Origin: Methanodesulfokora sp964525965
GTDB taxonomy: Archaea; Korarchaeota; Korarchaeia; Korarchaeales; Korarchaeaceae
Length of the DNA: 24,279 nt
Direction of reading: 5' to 3'
NCBI GenBank assembly: GCA_964525965.1
Contig: CAZGKA010000076.1
Location: 1 to 24,279, forward strand
Shown piece after piece: positions 1 through 7,987 of this stretch (position 1 is the first letter of the stretch; each line of letters begins with the position of its first letter). Made by a program: the position numbers and the translations under genes. Below the pieces are notes generated by a model. That model made no database searches. It had not been told where the DNA came from and saw nothing but the letters and a program-made list of their open reading frames with translations.

Positions 1-1
1 G

Positions 2-1492
2 GCAGTGTTCCACCCAGACGATGCTGTGGAGAAGGCCAAGGAGGGAGAGAAAGTCATACTGGTCAGGGTGGAGACCAAGCCGGACGATGTGCACGGATTT
101 TACGCGTCCGTGGGTATACTCACCAGCAGGGGCGGCATGACGAGCCACGCTGCTGTAGTGGCGAGAGCCATGGGCAAACCCGCCGTGGTGGGGGCCGAGG
201 CCATAGAGGTGCATGAGGAGGAGAAGTACCTCAAGGTGGGAGATATCGTTGTCAGAGAGGGGGATGTGATCACGATAGACGGGAACACGGGGAAGGTGTA
301 TGTCGGAGAGGTTCCCACGGTGACACCGGGCCTCATCCCGGAGCTCAAGGAGCTGCTGAGCTGGGCGGACAAATACAGGAAGCTCGGGGTCAGGGCCAAC
401 GCCGATCTACCGGAGGACGCGAGGAAGGCGCTTGAGTTCGGAGCTGAGGGCATAGGTCTCCTCAGGATAGAGAGGATGTTCAGGAAGCCCGAGAGGCTTG
501 AGGCCCTCAGGAACGTGATACTGGCTGAGACGAAGGAGGAGAGGATAAGGCACTTGGAGAAGCTGACCGAGATGATAAAGCCGGACTTCAAGGAGATACT
601 CGAGATCATGGACGGCAAGCCCGTCATAATAAGGCTGATAGATCCGCCGCTCCACGAGTTCCTGCCCAGCTCCGAGGAGATCCTCCAGCAGATATTCGAG
701 CTCAAGATGAAGAACGGTCCCAAGGAGGAGATAGAGAAGCTCGAGCATCTCTACGGAAGGGTGAAGGTGCTGCAGGAGGCCAACCCGATGATGGGACATA
801 GAGGCGTCAGGGTGGGTGTCACATACCCCGAGATCTACTACTACCTGACCAAGGCCATGGTGGAGGCGGCCGTCGAGCTGATGGAGGAGGGCAGGAACCC
901 CAAGCTCGAGATCATGATACCTCAGGTGTCTGAGGTCAACGAGATCATATACGTAAAGGAGAAGGCCATACTTCCTATGTTGAGGGATGTGGCCAAGGCT
1001 CACGGCATAGAGTTCGTGGAGGAGGACAAAACGGCCACCTACACCTTCAAGATGAAGGACGGCAGGGAGCACAAGGTTCTGATAGGCACCATGATAGAGT
1101 GCGTCAGGGCCTGCCTGACGGCCGACGAGATAGCCAAGGAGACAGCGTTCTTCAGCTTCGGGACCAACGACCTCACCCAGGCCACCTTCAGCTTCAGCAG
1201 GGATGATGCGGAGAACAAGTTCATACCCATATATCTGGAGGAGAAGATTCTGCCCGACAACCCGTTCCAGACGCTGGACATCGAGGGAGTGGGTAAGCTC
1301 ATAGAGATCTGCGTCAAGGCAGGAAGGTCAGCGAACCCGAACATAGAGATAGGGATCTGCGGCGAGCATGGAGGAGACCCCGCATCAATAGAGTTCCTCC
1401 ACAGGGTAGGGCTCGACTACGTCAGCGCCTCACCGTTCAGGATACCCGTCGCCAGGTTGGCGGCCGCCAGAGCGGCGGTCAGAGAGAGCTGA
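2..1492 (+). CDS. ppdK: Pyruvate, phosphate dikinase, C-terminal part (5' end outside window)
   Basis: Interconverts pyruvate, ATP and phosphate with PEP, AMP and PPi in the cytosol. The frame is open to the left edge, so this is a partial gene of about 496 residues against roughly 880 for the family. Counting from the GTG at position 5, the phosphohistidine swivel domain has the motif GGMTSHAA with catalytic His48, followed by the PEP/pyruvate-binding TIM barrel. The barrel carries FGTNDLTQ and ends in GICGEHGGDP and YVSASPFRIPVARL, which match PPDK better than PEP synthase. The internal GTG at position 5 is not the true start. A pyrimidine-rich tract follows the TGA. The convergent neighbour is a GTPase gene. 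Confident family call. Confidence 0.95.
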   Translation, partial: AVFHPDDAVEKAKEGEKVILVRVETKPDDVHGFYASVGILTSRGGMTSHAAVVARAMGKPAVVGAEAIEVHEEEKYLKVGDIVVREGDVITIDGNTGKVYVGEVPTVTPGLIPELKELLSWADKYRKLGVRANADLPEDARKALEFGAEGIGLLRIERMFRKPERLEALRNVILAETKEERIRHLEKLTEMIKPDFKEILEIMDGKPVIIRLIDPPLHEFLPSSEEILQQIFELKMKNGPKEEIEKLEHLYGRVKVLQEANPMMGHRGVRVGVTYPEIYYYLTKAMVEAAVELMEEGRNPKLEIMIPQVSEVNEIIYVKEKAILPMLRDVAKAHGIEFVEEDKTATYTFKMKDGREHKVLIGTMIECVRACLTADEIAKETAFFSFGTNDLTQATFSFSRDDAENKFIPIYLEEKILPDNPFQTLDIEGVGKLIEICVKAGRSANPNIEIGICGEHGGDPASIEFLHRVGLDYVSASPFRIPVARLAAARAAVRES

Positions 1493-1494
1493 CC

Positions 1495-1507
1495 CTTCTT
1501 TTTCCTA
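1495..1507 (+). terminator. T-rich terminator after ppdK
   Basis: A pyrimidine tract with a run of five T begins two bases after the ppdK stop, in the short gap before the convergent GTPase gene. Archaeal termination on T-runs makes this a plausible 3' end. No stable hairpin was seen. Confidence 0.4.
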
Positions 1508-1523
1508 TTTCCTCCCTTTCTGT

Positions 1524-3095
1524 TCAGAGAGAGGTCTCCAGAACTTTTCCAAGTCCTCTCGTGGTTCCCTCCCTGAATATGAACACGTCACCCTCCTTTA
1601 TGTACTCAGGCCTTTTCAGGAACCTGAATACGACCTCCGCCACGTCCCCAGTCCTGAGGAATGGCTTGCTCGACCTCACGATCTTGCAGGTCTGCCTTAT
1701 GGTGTGTATATGTACCACGGGCTCGTAGCCCACCCTTATGGTTGTTGGATGGTGGAGAACCCTTATCCTCGCCTTGAACTTCCAGACAGCCCTGACATCA
1801 GCGCCAGGGCCGAGGAGAACCATCCCTCTCCTTACTCTCGATTCCTCTATTCCCTTCAGGGCAAAGCCAGCCATCTCTCCAGCCACCACGCGAGAAACGG
1901 GCATCCTGTTCACCTGTATGGACCTTATCCTGACGGATCTGAAGCTTCCATCGTCCATGGGGCCTATCAGAACCTTGTCCCCCTCGGACGCCGACCCATA
2001 CTCAACCAGGCCGCTGACCACAAGCCCCACACCGCTCACGTCGAACTTCTGGTCTATGTAGCAGAGGAAGCTCTCCTTCATCCTCTCCTGCCAGGGTATC
2101 CTAGGGGGAAGGACGTTCATGAAGAACTTGAGGAGATCCAGACCCTGCCCGGTCACGTTGGAGACCAAGAATATGGGCGTCAGCCTACCGTGCTTCACAT
2201 ATCTAGCAGCCAGAACAGCGTCCCCCCTGTCCTTCACGACTATGGGGATCCTGTTTATCCCGGGAAGCTTCATTATCCTGACCAAGTCCTTCAGGGTCCT
2301 CTTCAGAACCTCCTTGGGGGTCATGTCTATCTTTGTGACCGCCACCGCTATGGGTATGCCCAAGACTATAGCTATGCCCAAGTGCTCCTTGAAGGACCCT
2401 ATCGGTCCGGCGTTCCCCCCGACCACAAGCAGGGCGTAGTCAGGCAGGCTTCCCAGAACTCCTCTAAGCGTGGTTCTGAGATATCTGTAGTGACCGGCGA
2501 GATCCACCAGGTTTATGATCTTCGAAGATCGGAGGTATATCTCGGGCTCATTGTACCTGAGCGACTCATTTATGCACCTTCCCCTCTCGTCGAAGCCCAG
2601 TATATGTATGGAGACCGACGAGCTCCTCCTCATCTTCAGCTCATGAGGGTATTTTGCCACCCAGCTCATCGCCGCCCCGTCGCCGTCGTCAAGCTGGCCG
2701 CTTATCAGGACGCCCTTTAGGGTGGACTTTCCCGCATCGACGTTCCCCAGCAGGACGACGTTTATCGTTATGGGAGGAACATCGACGCTCCTCCTTACCA
2801 AAACCTCGAAGACATACCCCCTCCTAGCCCTCTCCTTTCTGAGCACCATGTAGCTCGCTCCTATCTTTTTACATATCTTGGAGAGGACCTTGAAAGCCTC
2901 CTCTGCCTCCTGCTCGGTCAGACCGACCAGCTGGCCGTCATCCGAAACTCCAAGCTCGTAGAAGGCTTCCCCGCCCCCCTCGTTTATCCTGTAGTTGAGC
3001 TGAGTCGCTAGCTCTTCGATCCTCTCCTCGGAGGGAGGGGAGAGCTTGAGCTTGTACTCTACGTTCCCTTCATCTTTCTCCTTATCCAGCTTCAC
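1524..3095 (-). CDS. GTPBP1/EF-Tu-like translation-type GTPase
   Basis: A 523-residue GTPase of the elongation-factor superfamily. Residues 1-108 form an N-terminal extension. The G domain then shows G1 GNVDAGKS (117-124), G3 DLAGH (198-202) and G4 TKID (254-257). Two beta-barrel domains typical of EF-Tu/HBS1 relatives follow, roughly 345-523. This layout matches the archaeal and eukaryotic GTPBP1/GTPBP2 group, linked to ribosome or mRNA surveillance, rather than EF-1A, because of the long N-terminal extension and the G3 variant DLAGH in place of DxPGH. The start is a GTG with a weak ribosome binding site, so it is uncertain by a few codons. It is divergent from the PEBP gene and convergent with ppdK. 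The family is clear; the cellular role is inferred. Confidence 0.85.
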   Translation of the reverse strand: MKLDKEKDEGNVEYKLKLSPPSEERIEELATQLNYRINEGGGEAFYELGVSDDGQLVGLTEQEAEEAFKVLSKICKKIGASYMVLRKERARRGYVFEVLVRRSVDVPPITINVVLLGNVDAGKSTLKGVLISGQLDDGDGAAMSWVAKYPHELKMRRSSSVSIHILGFDERGRCINESLRYNEPEIYLRSSKIINLVDLAGHYRYLRTTLRGVLGSLPDYALLVVGGNAGPIGSFKEHLGIAIVLGIPIAVAVTKIDMTPKEVLKRTLKDLVRIMKLPGINRIPIVVKDRGDAVLAARYVKHGRLTPIFLVSNVTGQGLDLLKFFMNVLPPRIPWQERMKESFLCYIDQKFDVSGVGLVVSGLVEYGSASEGDKVLIGPMDDGSFRSVRIRSIQVNRMPVSRVVAGEMAGFALKGIEESRVRRGMVLLGPGADVRAVWKFKARIRVLHHPTTIRVGYEPVVHIHTIRQTCKIVRSSKPFLRTGDVAEVVFRFLKRPEYIKEGDVFIFREGTTRGLGKVLETSL

Positions 3096-3104
3096 AGCCA
3101 GCTC

Positions 3105-3139
3105 GACATATAAGAGATCACAACGAATTAATTTTTATC
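3105..3139. promoter_or_regulatory. Divergent AT-rich promoter region, GTPase / PEBP gene
   Basis: On the minus strand CTTATATG (around 3105-3114) and on both strands the AATTAATTTTTA block (3126-3137) are TATA-like. The block lies about 30 bp before each start, so one AT-rich core could serve both genes. The assignment rests only on composition and spacing. Confidence 0.35.
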
Positions 3140-3166
3140 TCCCAAGTCATATGTGGGGGAGATCCT

Positions 3167-3706
3167 CTGAGGAAGCTGACCCTTGTGGTGATCTTCGTCG
3201 TCGTTCTAGCTCTGCTCTTCGTGGAGTTCAATCTGAGAAGCACCAAAAGTTCTATTGAGGTTGAATCCAAGGCTTTTGAGAACGGAGGAAGAATTCCTAA
3301 GGTTTACACATGCGGGGGCAGGGATATCTCACCCCCTCTGTCCTGGAGCAAGGTGAACGGAGCTATGAGCTACGTGGTGATAGTTGAGGATCCGGATGCC
3401 CCCGGGGGGACCTTCATCCACTGGGTCCTCTACAACATCCCGGCCGAGGTGACCTCCCTCCCTGAGAACCTGCCCAAAAAAGCTGTCACTGAGTACGGGT
3501 ATCAGGGAGTCAACGACTTCGGCAGGGTGGGATATGGGGGTCCGTGTCCGCCTCCAGGAAAAGCTCACAGGTATGTCTTCCATGTCTACGCCTTGGATTC
3601 CAAACTTTCCCTGAACCCGGGCGCAACTGCATCTCAGGTGTTGTACGCAATGCAGGGGCATGTGATTGCCGAGGGATCCATCACAGGTCTCTATGGGAGG
3701 GGATGA
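3167..3706 (+). CDS. PEBP-family (YbhB/YbcL, Raf-kinase-inhibitor-like) protein with signal anchor
   Basis: Phosphatidylethanolamine-binding-protein fold, about 180 residues; the biochemical role of prokaryotic members is unclear. Family motifs are clear: SPPLSW, VVIVEDPDAP, HWVLYNIP, GVNDFGRVGYGGPCPPPG and HRYVFHVYALD. The N-terminus is a hydrophobic stretch (VVIFVVVLALLFVEF) acting as signal peptide or membrane anchor, so the domain should lie outside the cell. The first standard start in frame is GTG at 3185. However, the strong ribosome binding site GGGGGAGATC (3155-3164) is correctly spaced for a CTG at 3167, which adds the basic residues RK before the hydrophobic stretch and makes a normal signal sequence; I prefer 3167. 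The 3' end overlaps the convergent MFS gene by 16 bp. Confidence 0.85.
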   Translation: MRKLTLVVIFVVVLALLFVEFNLRSTKSSIEVESKAFENGGRIPKVYTCGGRDISPPLSWSKVNGAMSYVVIVEDPDAPGGTFIHWVLYNIPAEVTSLPENLPKKAVTEYGYQGVNDFGRVGYGGPCPPPGKAHRYVFHVYALDSKLSLNPGATASQVLYAMQGHVIAEGSITGLYGRG

Positions 3707-5037
3707 CTGTCACTCTCCTGTCCCCTCACGCCATTCTCACTCGTGTCCCTTCTTTCAGTCACAAAAACCGAGAAAACGACTATTGTTAACAGGTCCATCG
3801 CTGCGGTCATCCAGAAGGGAATCGCGTAGCCGGTGATTCCTCCAGGCAGGGAGACCGTCGCCACGTATGAGGTCACCCAACCACCGGCGACAGCACCGAA
3901 GAAGGTTCCTCCATTGAAGAAGAGTTGTTGAAGGCCAAAGACCGTGCCCCTGACATCTGATTCCACTAGATCTGCTTGAAGAGCTCTTAGAGCTGGCATG
4001 GAGAAGCTAAAGGTTAGGCTGGCGAGCGACCCTATCATGAGGAGGGTGGTAAAGTCGCTCGTCAGCGGGATCGCTATGAAGGCGATTGTTCCCAGCAGGT
4101 ACCCCACTATGACGACCGTCTTCCTCTCGTGCATCCTGTCAGTCACATATCCCGACAGAAAAGCCGCCGGCAGGGAGACCGCCGAAAGAACTGATGAGAA
4201 GAGGCCTATGTAGAGAGGATCCTTCACAACCTCCTCTATTATGTAGACTATGGCCACCGTGTTCATTATCCCCATGGCGATGCCGTTCACGATCCCGTTG
4301 AAGTATATCGCCTTGACGCTCCTGGCCACATCTGAGGGGAGAGACCTCACGGCCTTGATCACCCCCCTGAAGCTGGGGGAGGACACTTTCCCAGAGGTGA
4401 CGCTGGGAAGCAGGAAGCTCAGGAGCAGGGATACGAGGCTCATGACGGCCAAGAAGTAGAAGGGAGATCTCAGCGCGGTAACAAGGTCTGTTATGTGGAA
4501 GAGGGCTATGGATCCTTTGTATATCACGACCCCCACCGCAGGGCCAGCCATCTCGGCCAGCGTGAAGGACATCGTGAAGGCGGACATCGCCTTACCCCTG
4601 CTCCACCTCGGGGTCACGTCCGCCAGGTATGCCTGGGCGACCGGCCACACCATGGCCGAGGCGATGCCCTGAAGCGCCCTCAGGAATATCAACTCCACAA
4701 TGTTCTCCGCCAGGATCAGTCCTGTGGAAACGAGGGTGTATATCCCGAGTCCGAGGCATATTATCTTCTTTCTCCCCAAGACATCGCTTATGAATCCCAC
4801 AGCTCCGGCCATTGGAGCCCTAGTCGCCATGAAGGCAGCCATCAGCAGTCCAAACTCCACAGCCCCCTCGTGAGCCTCTATGGTCCCGTGCACGGTCTCA
4901 GGAAGCTTCTTCAGCAGCCCCTTGAAGGCCAGTACTAGGTAGGGAAAGACCGGATCAACGGCGGTGAATCCGAGGTTTATGACGAATGAGGCGAGGAGCA
5001 GTACTATCAGCGCTGTTTTGTAGCTTCTCATTGCCAT
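3691..5037 (-). CDS. MFS transporter, probable multidrug/solute exporter
   Basis: A 448-residue major facilitator with about 12 membrane helices in two halves split by a cytoplasmic loop. The motif-A-like sequence GFISDVLGRKK lies between helices 2 and 3, with an echo in the second half (SGYVTDRMHERKT). RALQGIASAMVWPVAQAYLAD is the helix 4-5 region typical of drug:H+ antiporters. The substrate cannot be told from sequence. A TATA box at 5059-5068 is centred about 26 bp from the first ATG, which suggests a leaderless transcript starting at 5037; a second ATG two codons on is also possible. The last 16 bp overlap the convergent PEBP gene. Confidence 0.85.
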   Translation of the reverse strand: MAMRSYKTALIVLLLASFVINLGFTAVDPVFPYLVLAFKGLLKKLPETVHGTIEAHEGAVEFGLLMAAFMATRAPMAGAVGFISDVLGRKKIICLGLGIYTLVSTGLILAENIVELIFLRALQGIASAMVWPVAQAYLADVTPRWSRGKAMSAFTMSFTLAEMAGPAVGVVIYKGSIALFHITDLVTALRSPFYFLAVMSLVSLLLSFLLPSVTSGKVSSPSFRGVIKAVRSLPSDVARSVKAIYFNGIVNGIAMGIMNTVAIVYIIEEVVKDPLYIGLFSSVLSAVSLPAAFLSGYVTDRMHERKTVVIVGYLLGTIAFIAIPLTSDFTTLLMIGSLASLTFSFSMPALRALQADLVESDVRGTVFGLQQLFFNGGTFFGAVAGGWVTSYVATVSLPGGITGYAIPFWMTAAMDLLTIVVFSVFVTERRDTSENGVRGQESDSHPLP

Positions 5038-5058
5038 CCAGCCTGTCGGCCCATTCGC

Positions 5059-5068
5059 AAGTATAAAG
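5059..5068 (-). promoter_or_regulatory. TATA box of the MFS gene
   Basis: The minus strand reads CTTTATACTT, centred about 26 bp before the ATG at 5037. That spacing puts the transcription start at or next to the start codon, so the message would be leaderless. Confidence 0.5.
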
Positions 5069-5075
5069 ATTTTTT

Positions 5076-5087
5076 ACCAAAATTGGT
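5076..5087. promoter_or_regulatory. Dyad immediately upstream of the MFS promoter (possible operator)
   Basis: ACCAA-AA-TTGGT is a 5-bp inverted repeat flanked by T and A runs, placed directly upstream of the MFS TATA/BRE region. It could be a regulator site for an exporter gene. A chance dyad in AT-rich DNA is also possible. Confidence 0.3.
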
Positions 5088-5098
5088 CAAAAAAGGAG
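5088..5098 (-). terminator. T-run downstream of the DHPS-like gene
   Basis: On the minus strand CCTTTTTTGACC contains six T about 100 bp after the DHPS-like stop codon and before the MFS promoter. It is a plausible archaeal termination site. The remainder of the 157-bp gap (5038-5193) shows no gene or RNA that I can recognise. Confidence 0.3.
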
Positions 5099-5193
5099 GC
5101 AAAGTGCAAATTTCGGGATATAGCTTCGACCTTAAACAAGTACGGAGCAGCTGAGTTAAGCGAGGAATGACCATTATCTCTACAACATTACCC

Positions 5194-6441
5194 TTACTCT
5201 TGGAACCAGTTATCCATCCTAATAAGCTCCTTCAGAAGCAAGGACACGTTCATGAACTCCTCTCCGAGGGTCGATGCATAAGATGCGTTCATCTCGAGCT
5301 TCTCGATCAACCTTTTCAGCTGAGACCTGTTGGCCATGAGGATTATGTCCACTCTCTCCCTCTCAGGATCGAAGATTTCCTTCGGAAGGGACGCATCCCC
5401 TCCACAAGCGAGGAGCTCCTGTTTCATTATCAGGGCGACCTCCCTCTTGACCCTCCTGAACAGCAGGAGGTGAAACCTCGCCTTGTCCGACATTATGTCA
5501 GCTCCCACATGGTGGACCCCCATCCTGATCAGGAAGTCCTTGGCATCCGGTTTTCTGAGGGGAGGTAGTTCTATCACCTCGACATTATCACGATTTAGCT
5601 TAACTGGTCGACCGGCTATTGCCTCAACAATTTTCACGGCTTGGAGGGTCTCCTTGACGTCATGAGTCCTCACTAGGCTTGCTCCCCTCTCTACCGCCAG
5701 GGTTACAGCCGCCATACTTCCTATAAGTCTGTCCTCAGGTCTTTCAACACCCAGGATTCTACCTATGAAGGACTTTCTGGAGATGCCGATGCATATGGGA
5801 CGACCAAGTGAGAAGAGCCCCCCTAACCATCTGATAACCGCGCAATCCCACAAATACCATATTTCGCTCCTGAAGAACCCTATGAGAGGGTCTATCACGA
5901 TTCTCCTCTCGGGTATGCCGAAGTTTCTGGCCTTTTCCAAGGCATGGGATAGAAACCTTCTGAGCTGAGATATCGGATCTGAGTATGGATCGAAGGGTTC
6001 CCTAGGTGCTCCGAGAATAAGCGACGAGCCTGTGTCCGCTATCAGCTCGGGCATCTTAGGATCGGACAGACCGGACACATCGTTCACTATCGAAGCCCCC
6101 GCATCTATCGCCTCCTTGGCCACGGAGCTCCTCTGTGTATCCACGGATATAGGAACCTCCAGTTTGTTGCTTAGAAGCTTGATTACGGGGACCACCCTGC
6201 GAACCTCCTCCTCGGCGCTCACCTCCGTATCCAGATAGGGTGCGGTGCTCATCCCCCCTACATCTATTATTGAGGCCCCCTCCTCGACCATGGATTCAGC
6301 CTTCTGGAGAGCTTCCTCAGGATCTCTGACAATTGAACCCTTATAGAACGATTCTGGGCTTAGGTTTATCGCGCCTATGACCTTTATGTCCTCCCCCAGA
6401 CCAACCCGCACGCCCGAGAGATCGGCTCTGAGGAACAACAC
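5194..6441 (-). CDS. Dihydropteroate synthase-related protein with C-terminal extra domain
   Basis: Probably joins a hydroxymethyl-dihydropterin pyrophosphate to an arylamine in tetrahydromethanopterin or folate synthesis. Residues 20-280 are a DHPS TIM barrel: GAINLSPESFYKGS (pterin/diphosphate loop), DVGGMSTAPY, ISVDT, IVNDVSGL, GISRKSFIG and LVRTHDV. The normal DPGxGF stretch reads DPLIGFF. Residues 300-415 form a second domain containing IMKQELLACGGDAS and VDIILMANRSQLKRLIEKL, which resembles the module found in front of the barrel in many bacterial DHPS proteins. The start is either the GTG at 6441 or the TTG one codon later; both follow a GGGTGGT site. It lies 39 bp from and divergent to mptE, supporting the pterin role. 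Confidence 0.85.
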   Translation of the reverse strand: MLFLRADLSGVRVGLGEDIKVIGAINLSPESFYKGSIVRDPEEALQKAESMVEEGASIIDVGGMSTAPYLDTEVSAEEEVRRVVPVIKLLSNKLEVPISVDTQRSSVAKEAIDAGASIVNDVSGLSDPKMPELIADTGSSLILGAPREPFDPYSDPISQLRRFLSHALEKARNFGIPERRIVIDPLIGFFRSEIWYLWDCAVIRWLGGLFSLGRPICIGISRKSFIGRILGVERPEDRLIGSMAAVTLAVERGASLVRTHDVKETLQAVKIVEAIAGRPVKLNRDNVEVIELPPLRKPDAKDFLIRMGVHHVGADIMSDKARFHLLLFRRVKREVALIMKQELLACGGDASLPKEIFDPERERVDIILMANRSQLKRLIEKLEMNASYASTLGEEFMNVSLLLKELIRMDNWFQE

Positions 6442-6480
6442 ACCACCCTTTTTTTTAACTTAGACGGTCCCTACATCGAA

Positions 6481-7152
6481 GTGATGAGGGATATAGACTT
6501 AAAGTTTTGGATGCCTATCTACCACCGAATAGCCAGCATCTTGGACCTTGACATAAGTGAAGATAGAAGAGCTACCCTTTTACTCAACAAACTTGCCTCT
6601 CCTGGGAACCCAGATGTCTTGGAGGAGTTGATTAGAGGAAAAGAGGTTTGGGTCGTTGGGAACGCTCCCGAGCTGGCCGACCAGCTCACGAGATGGCGCC
6701 CTGAGGGTATCGTCGTGGCAGCAGACGCTGCTTCAGTGGTCTTCAAGCGGGTCATGGGGAGGGATCCCGATGTCGTGGTCACCGACCTCGACGGCCCCGT
6801 CGAGTCCTACTTCGAGATGAGTTCTGTGTTCGTGGTGCATGGTCACGGGGATAACATGGAGAGGATGATCAGGTACGTCCCGTGCATGGGACCGGTGATC
6901 CCCACCACCCAAGTGGAGCCCACAGGCTCCGTACACAACTTCGGTGGTTTCACGGATGGGGACAGGGCCGCTTTTCTGGCCTGGTCGGCGGGAGCTAAGA
7001 GGATAAATCTCCTCGGCATGAATTTCAGGAGGGTGAACAGGTACGATGTGATCTCCGGCAAGAACTTGAGGAGAAAGGTTTTGAAGCTTAGAATAGCTGA
7101 GTACCTGCTGAAGCTCCTCGAGAGATTGGGAGCAGAGGTTTCGTGGAGGTGA
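6481..7152 (+). CDS. mptE: 6-hydroxymethyl-7,8-dihydropterin pyrophosphokinase, archaeal MptE type
   Basis: Makes the pyrophosphorylated pterin used in tetrahydromethanopterin or archaeal folate synthesis, upstream of the DHPS step. The 223-residue protein belongs to the archaeal COG1634/DUF115-like family, unrelated to bacterial FolK. Landmarks are VWVVGNAPEL (56-65), VVTDLDG (99-105) and HGHGDN (120-125), with acidic and histidine residues that should bind metal and diphosphate. It ends in a GG-containing segment and LLGMNFRR. The start is GTG at 6481 or ATG at 6484; a T-rich TATA-like stretch about 26 bp upstream fits a leaderless message. The stop lies within the ribosome binding site of cofE four bases on, so the two form an operon. 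Confidence 0.85.
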   Translation: MMRDIDLKFWMPIYHRIASILDLDISEDRRATLLLNKLASPGNPDVLEELIRGKEVWVVGNAPELADQLTRWRPEGIVVAADAASVVFKRVMGRDPDVVVTDLDGPVESYFEMSSVFVVHGHGDNMERMIRYVPCMGPVIPTTQVEPTGSVHNFGGFTDGDRAAFLAWSAGAKRINLLGMNFRRVNRYDVISGKNLRRKVLKLRIAEYLLKLLERLGAEVSWR

Positions 7153-7156
7153 CCTT

Positions 7157-7927
7157 TTGAAGGTAATTCCCGTGAGGACAGAGAGAATTGAGGCGGGATG
7201 TGATCTTGTGGATCTTCTGCTGAACAGGCTCTCCGAGATGGGGGTTGAGCTTCAGGACGGGGACATAATCTTGGTCGCTGACAAGGCGATATCACACGCC
7301 CAGGGAAGGTTCGTGGATCTCTCCACAATTAAGCCCTCCAACGAGGCCGTCAGATTGGCTGAGGAATCCTCACTTGAGCCTGAATTCGCGGAAGTCGTTT
7401 TGAGAGAGGCGGATGCTGTGATAGGGACCTCCTTGAGGACCATACTCACTGTGAAGAACGGAAACCTCGTTGCCAACGCCGGAGTTGACCATAAGAATGC
7501 GCCCCCCGGTTGCGCCGCTCTGTGGCCTGAGGACCCCAACCGTGAGGCGAGAGATCTGGCCATGGAGGTCAGAAGAAGAACAGGAAAGCTTGTGGGCGTT
7601 ATAATAGTGGACAGCCGCCTTTCCCCCCTCAGAAGGGGGACCACGGGCTTCGCCCTCGGCATGTACGGCTTCATCGGGATAAGGGACTACAGGGGAAGGA
7701 GGGATCTCTTCGGAAGGAGGATCTTGGTGACGACCCTGAACGTGGCCGATGATTTAGCTGCCGCTGGACATGTCTACATGGGAGAGGGTAGGGAACTTAC
7801 CCCTTTTGTGATCATAAGGGGTGCTCCTGTTGAAATGGGTGGCTTCGATCCGGAAGATCTGAAGATAAGCCCGAAGGAGTGCGCCTACTTTTCACCGATC
7901 GCCCGCATGATGACTGATGAGCCATAG
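7157..7927 (+). CDS. cofE: Coenzyme F420-0:L-glutamate ligase family protein
   Basis: The F420 ligase (CofE/COG1478) adds glutamate to F420-0 with GTP and divalent metals. The 256 residues contain the family landmarks GDIILVADKAISHAQGR (35-51), NAGVDHKNAPPG (107-118), VGVIIVDSRLSPLRRGTTG and GIRDYRGRRDLFGR. The DSR..PLRRGTTG and DYRGRRDLFGR segments recall a subgroup of this family that is somewhat apart from the biochemically studied Methanocaldococcus CofE, so the exact substrate is less sure than the fold. The start is a TTG at 7157, fixed by the strong site GGAGGTGACC. It is co-transcribed with mptE, four bases away. Confidence 0.8.
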   Translation: MKVIPVRTERIEAGCDLVDLLLNRLSEMGVELQDGDIILVADKAISHAQGRFVDLSTIKPSNEAVRLAEESSLEPEFAEVVLREADAVIGTSLRTILTVKNGNLVANAGVDHKNAPPGCAALWPEDPNREARDLAMEVRRRTGKLVGVIIVDSRLSPLRRGTTGFALGMYGFIGIRDYRGRRDLFGRRILVTTLNVADDLAAAGHVYMGEGRELTPFVIIRGAPVEMGGFDPEDLKISPKECAYFSPIARMMTDEP

Positions 7928-7942
7928 CTCGAGGTCGGAATT

Positions 7943-7982
7943 CTTTTATATATTGGATAATATTTATCTTATTGGAGGTGAT
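7943..7982 (+). promoter_or_regulatory. Promoter and ribosome binding site of the KaiC-like gene
   Basis: CTTTTATATAT (7943-7953) is a good TATA box, predicting a start near 7974. The site GGAGGTGAT (7974-7982) then sits five bases before the ATG at 7988, giving a very short leader. Confidence 0.6.
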
Positions 7983-7987
7983 CTTTC

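Noticed and set aside
407..1072. Minus-strand open frame inside ppdK
   Set aside because: The plus-strand PPDK sequence is conserved throughout; the antisense product is repetitive in Leu/His and looks like no known protein.
1704..2720. Long plus-strand open frame opposite the GTPase gene
   Set aside because: It mirrors a well-conserved GTPase on the other strand, has biased low-complexity composition and no family motif.
5038..5193. Possible small RNA or C/D box RNA in the 156-bp gap
   Set aside because: No box C (RTGATGA) and box D pair in proper order, no stable fold found by eye; only promoter-like and T-run elements can be supported.
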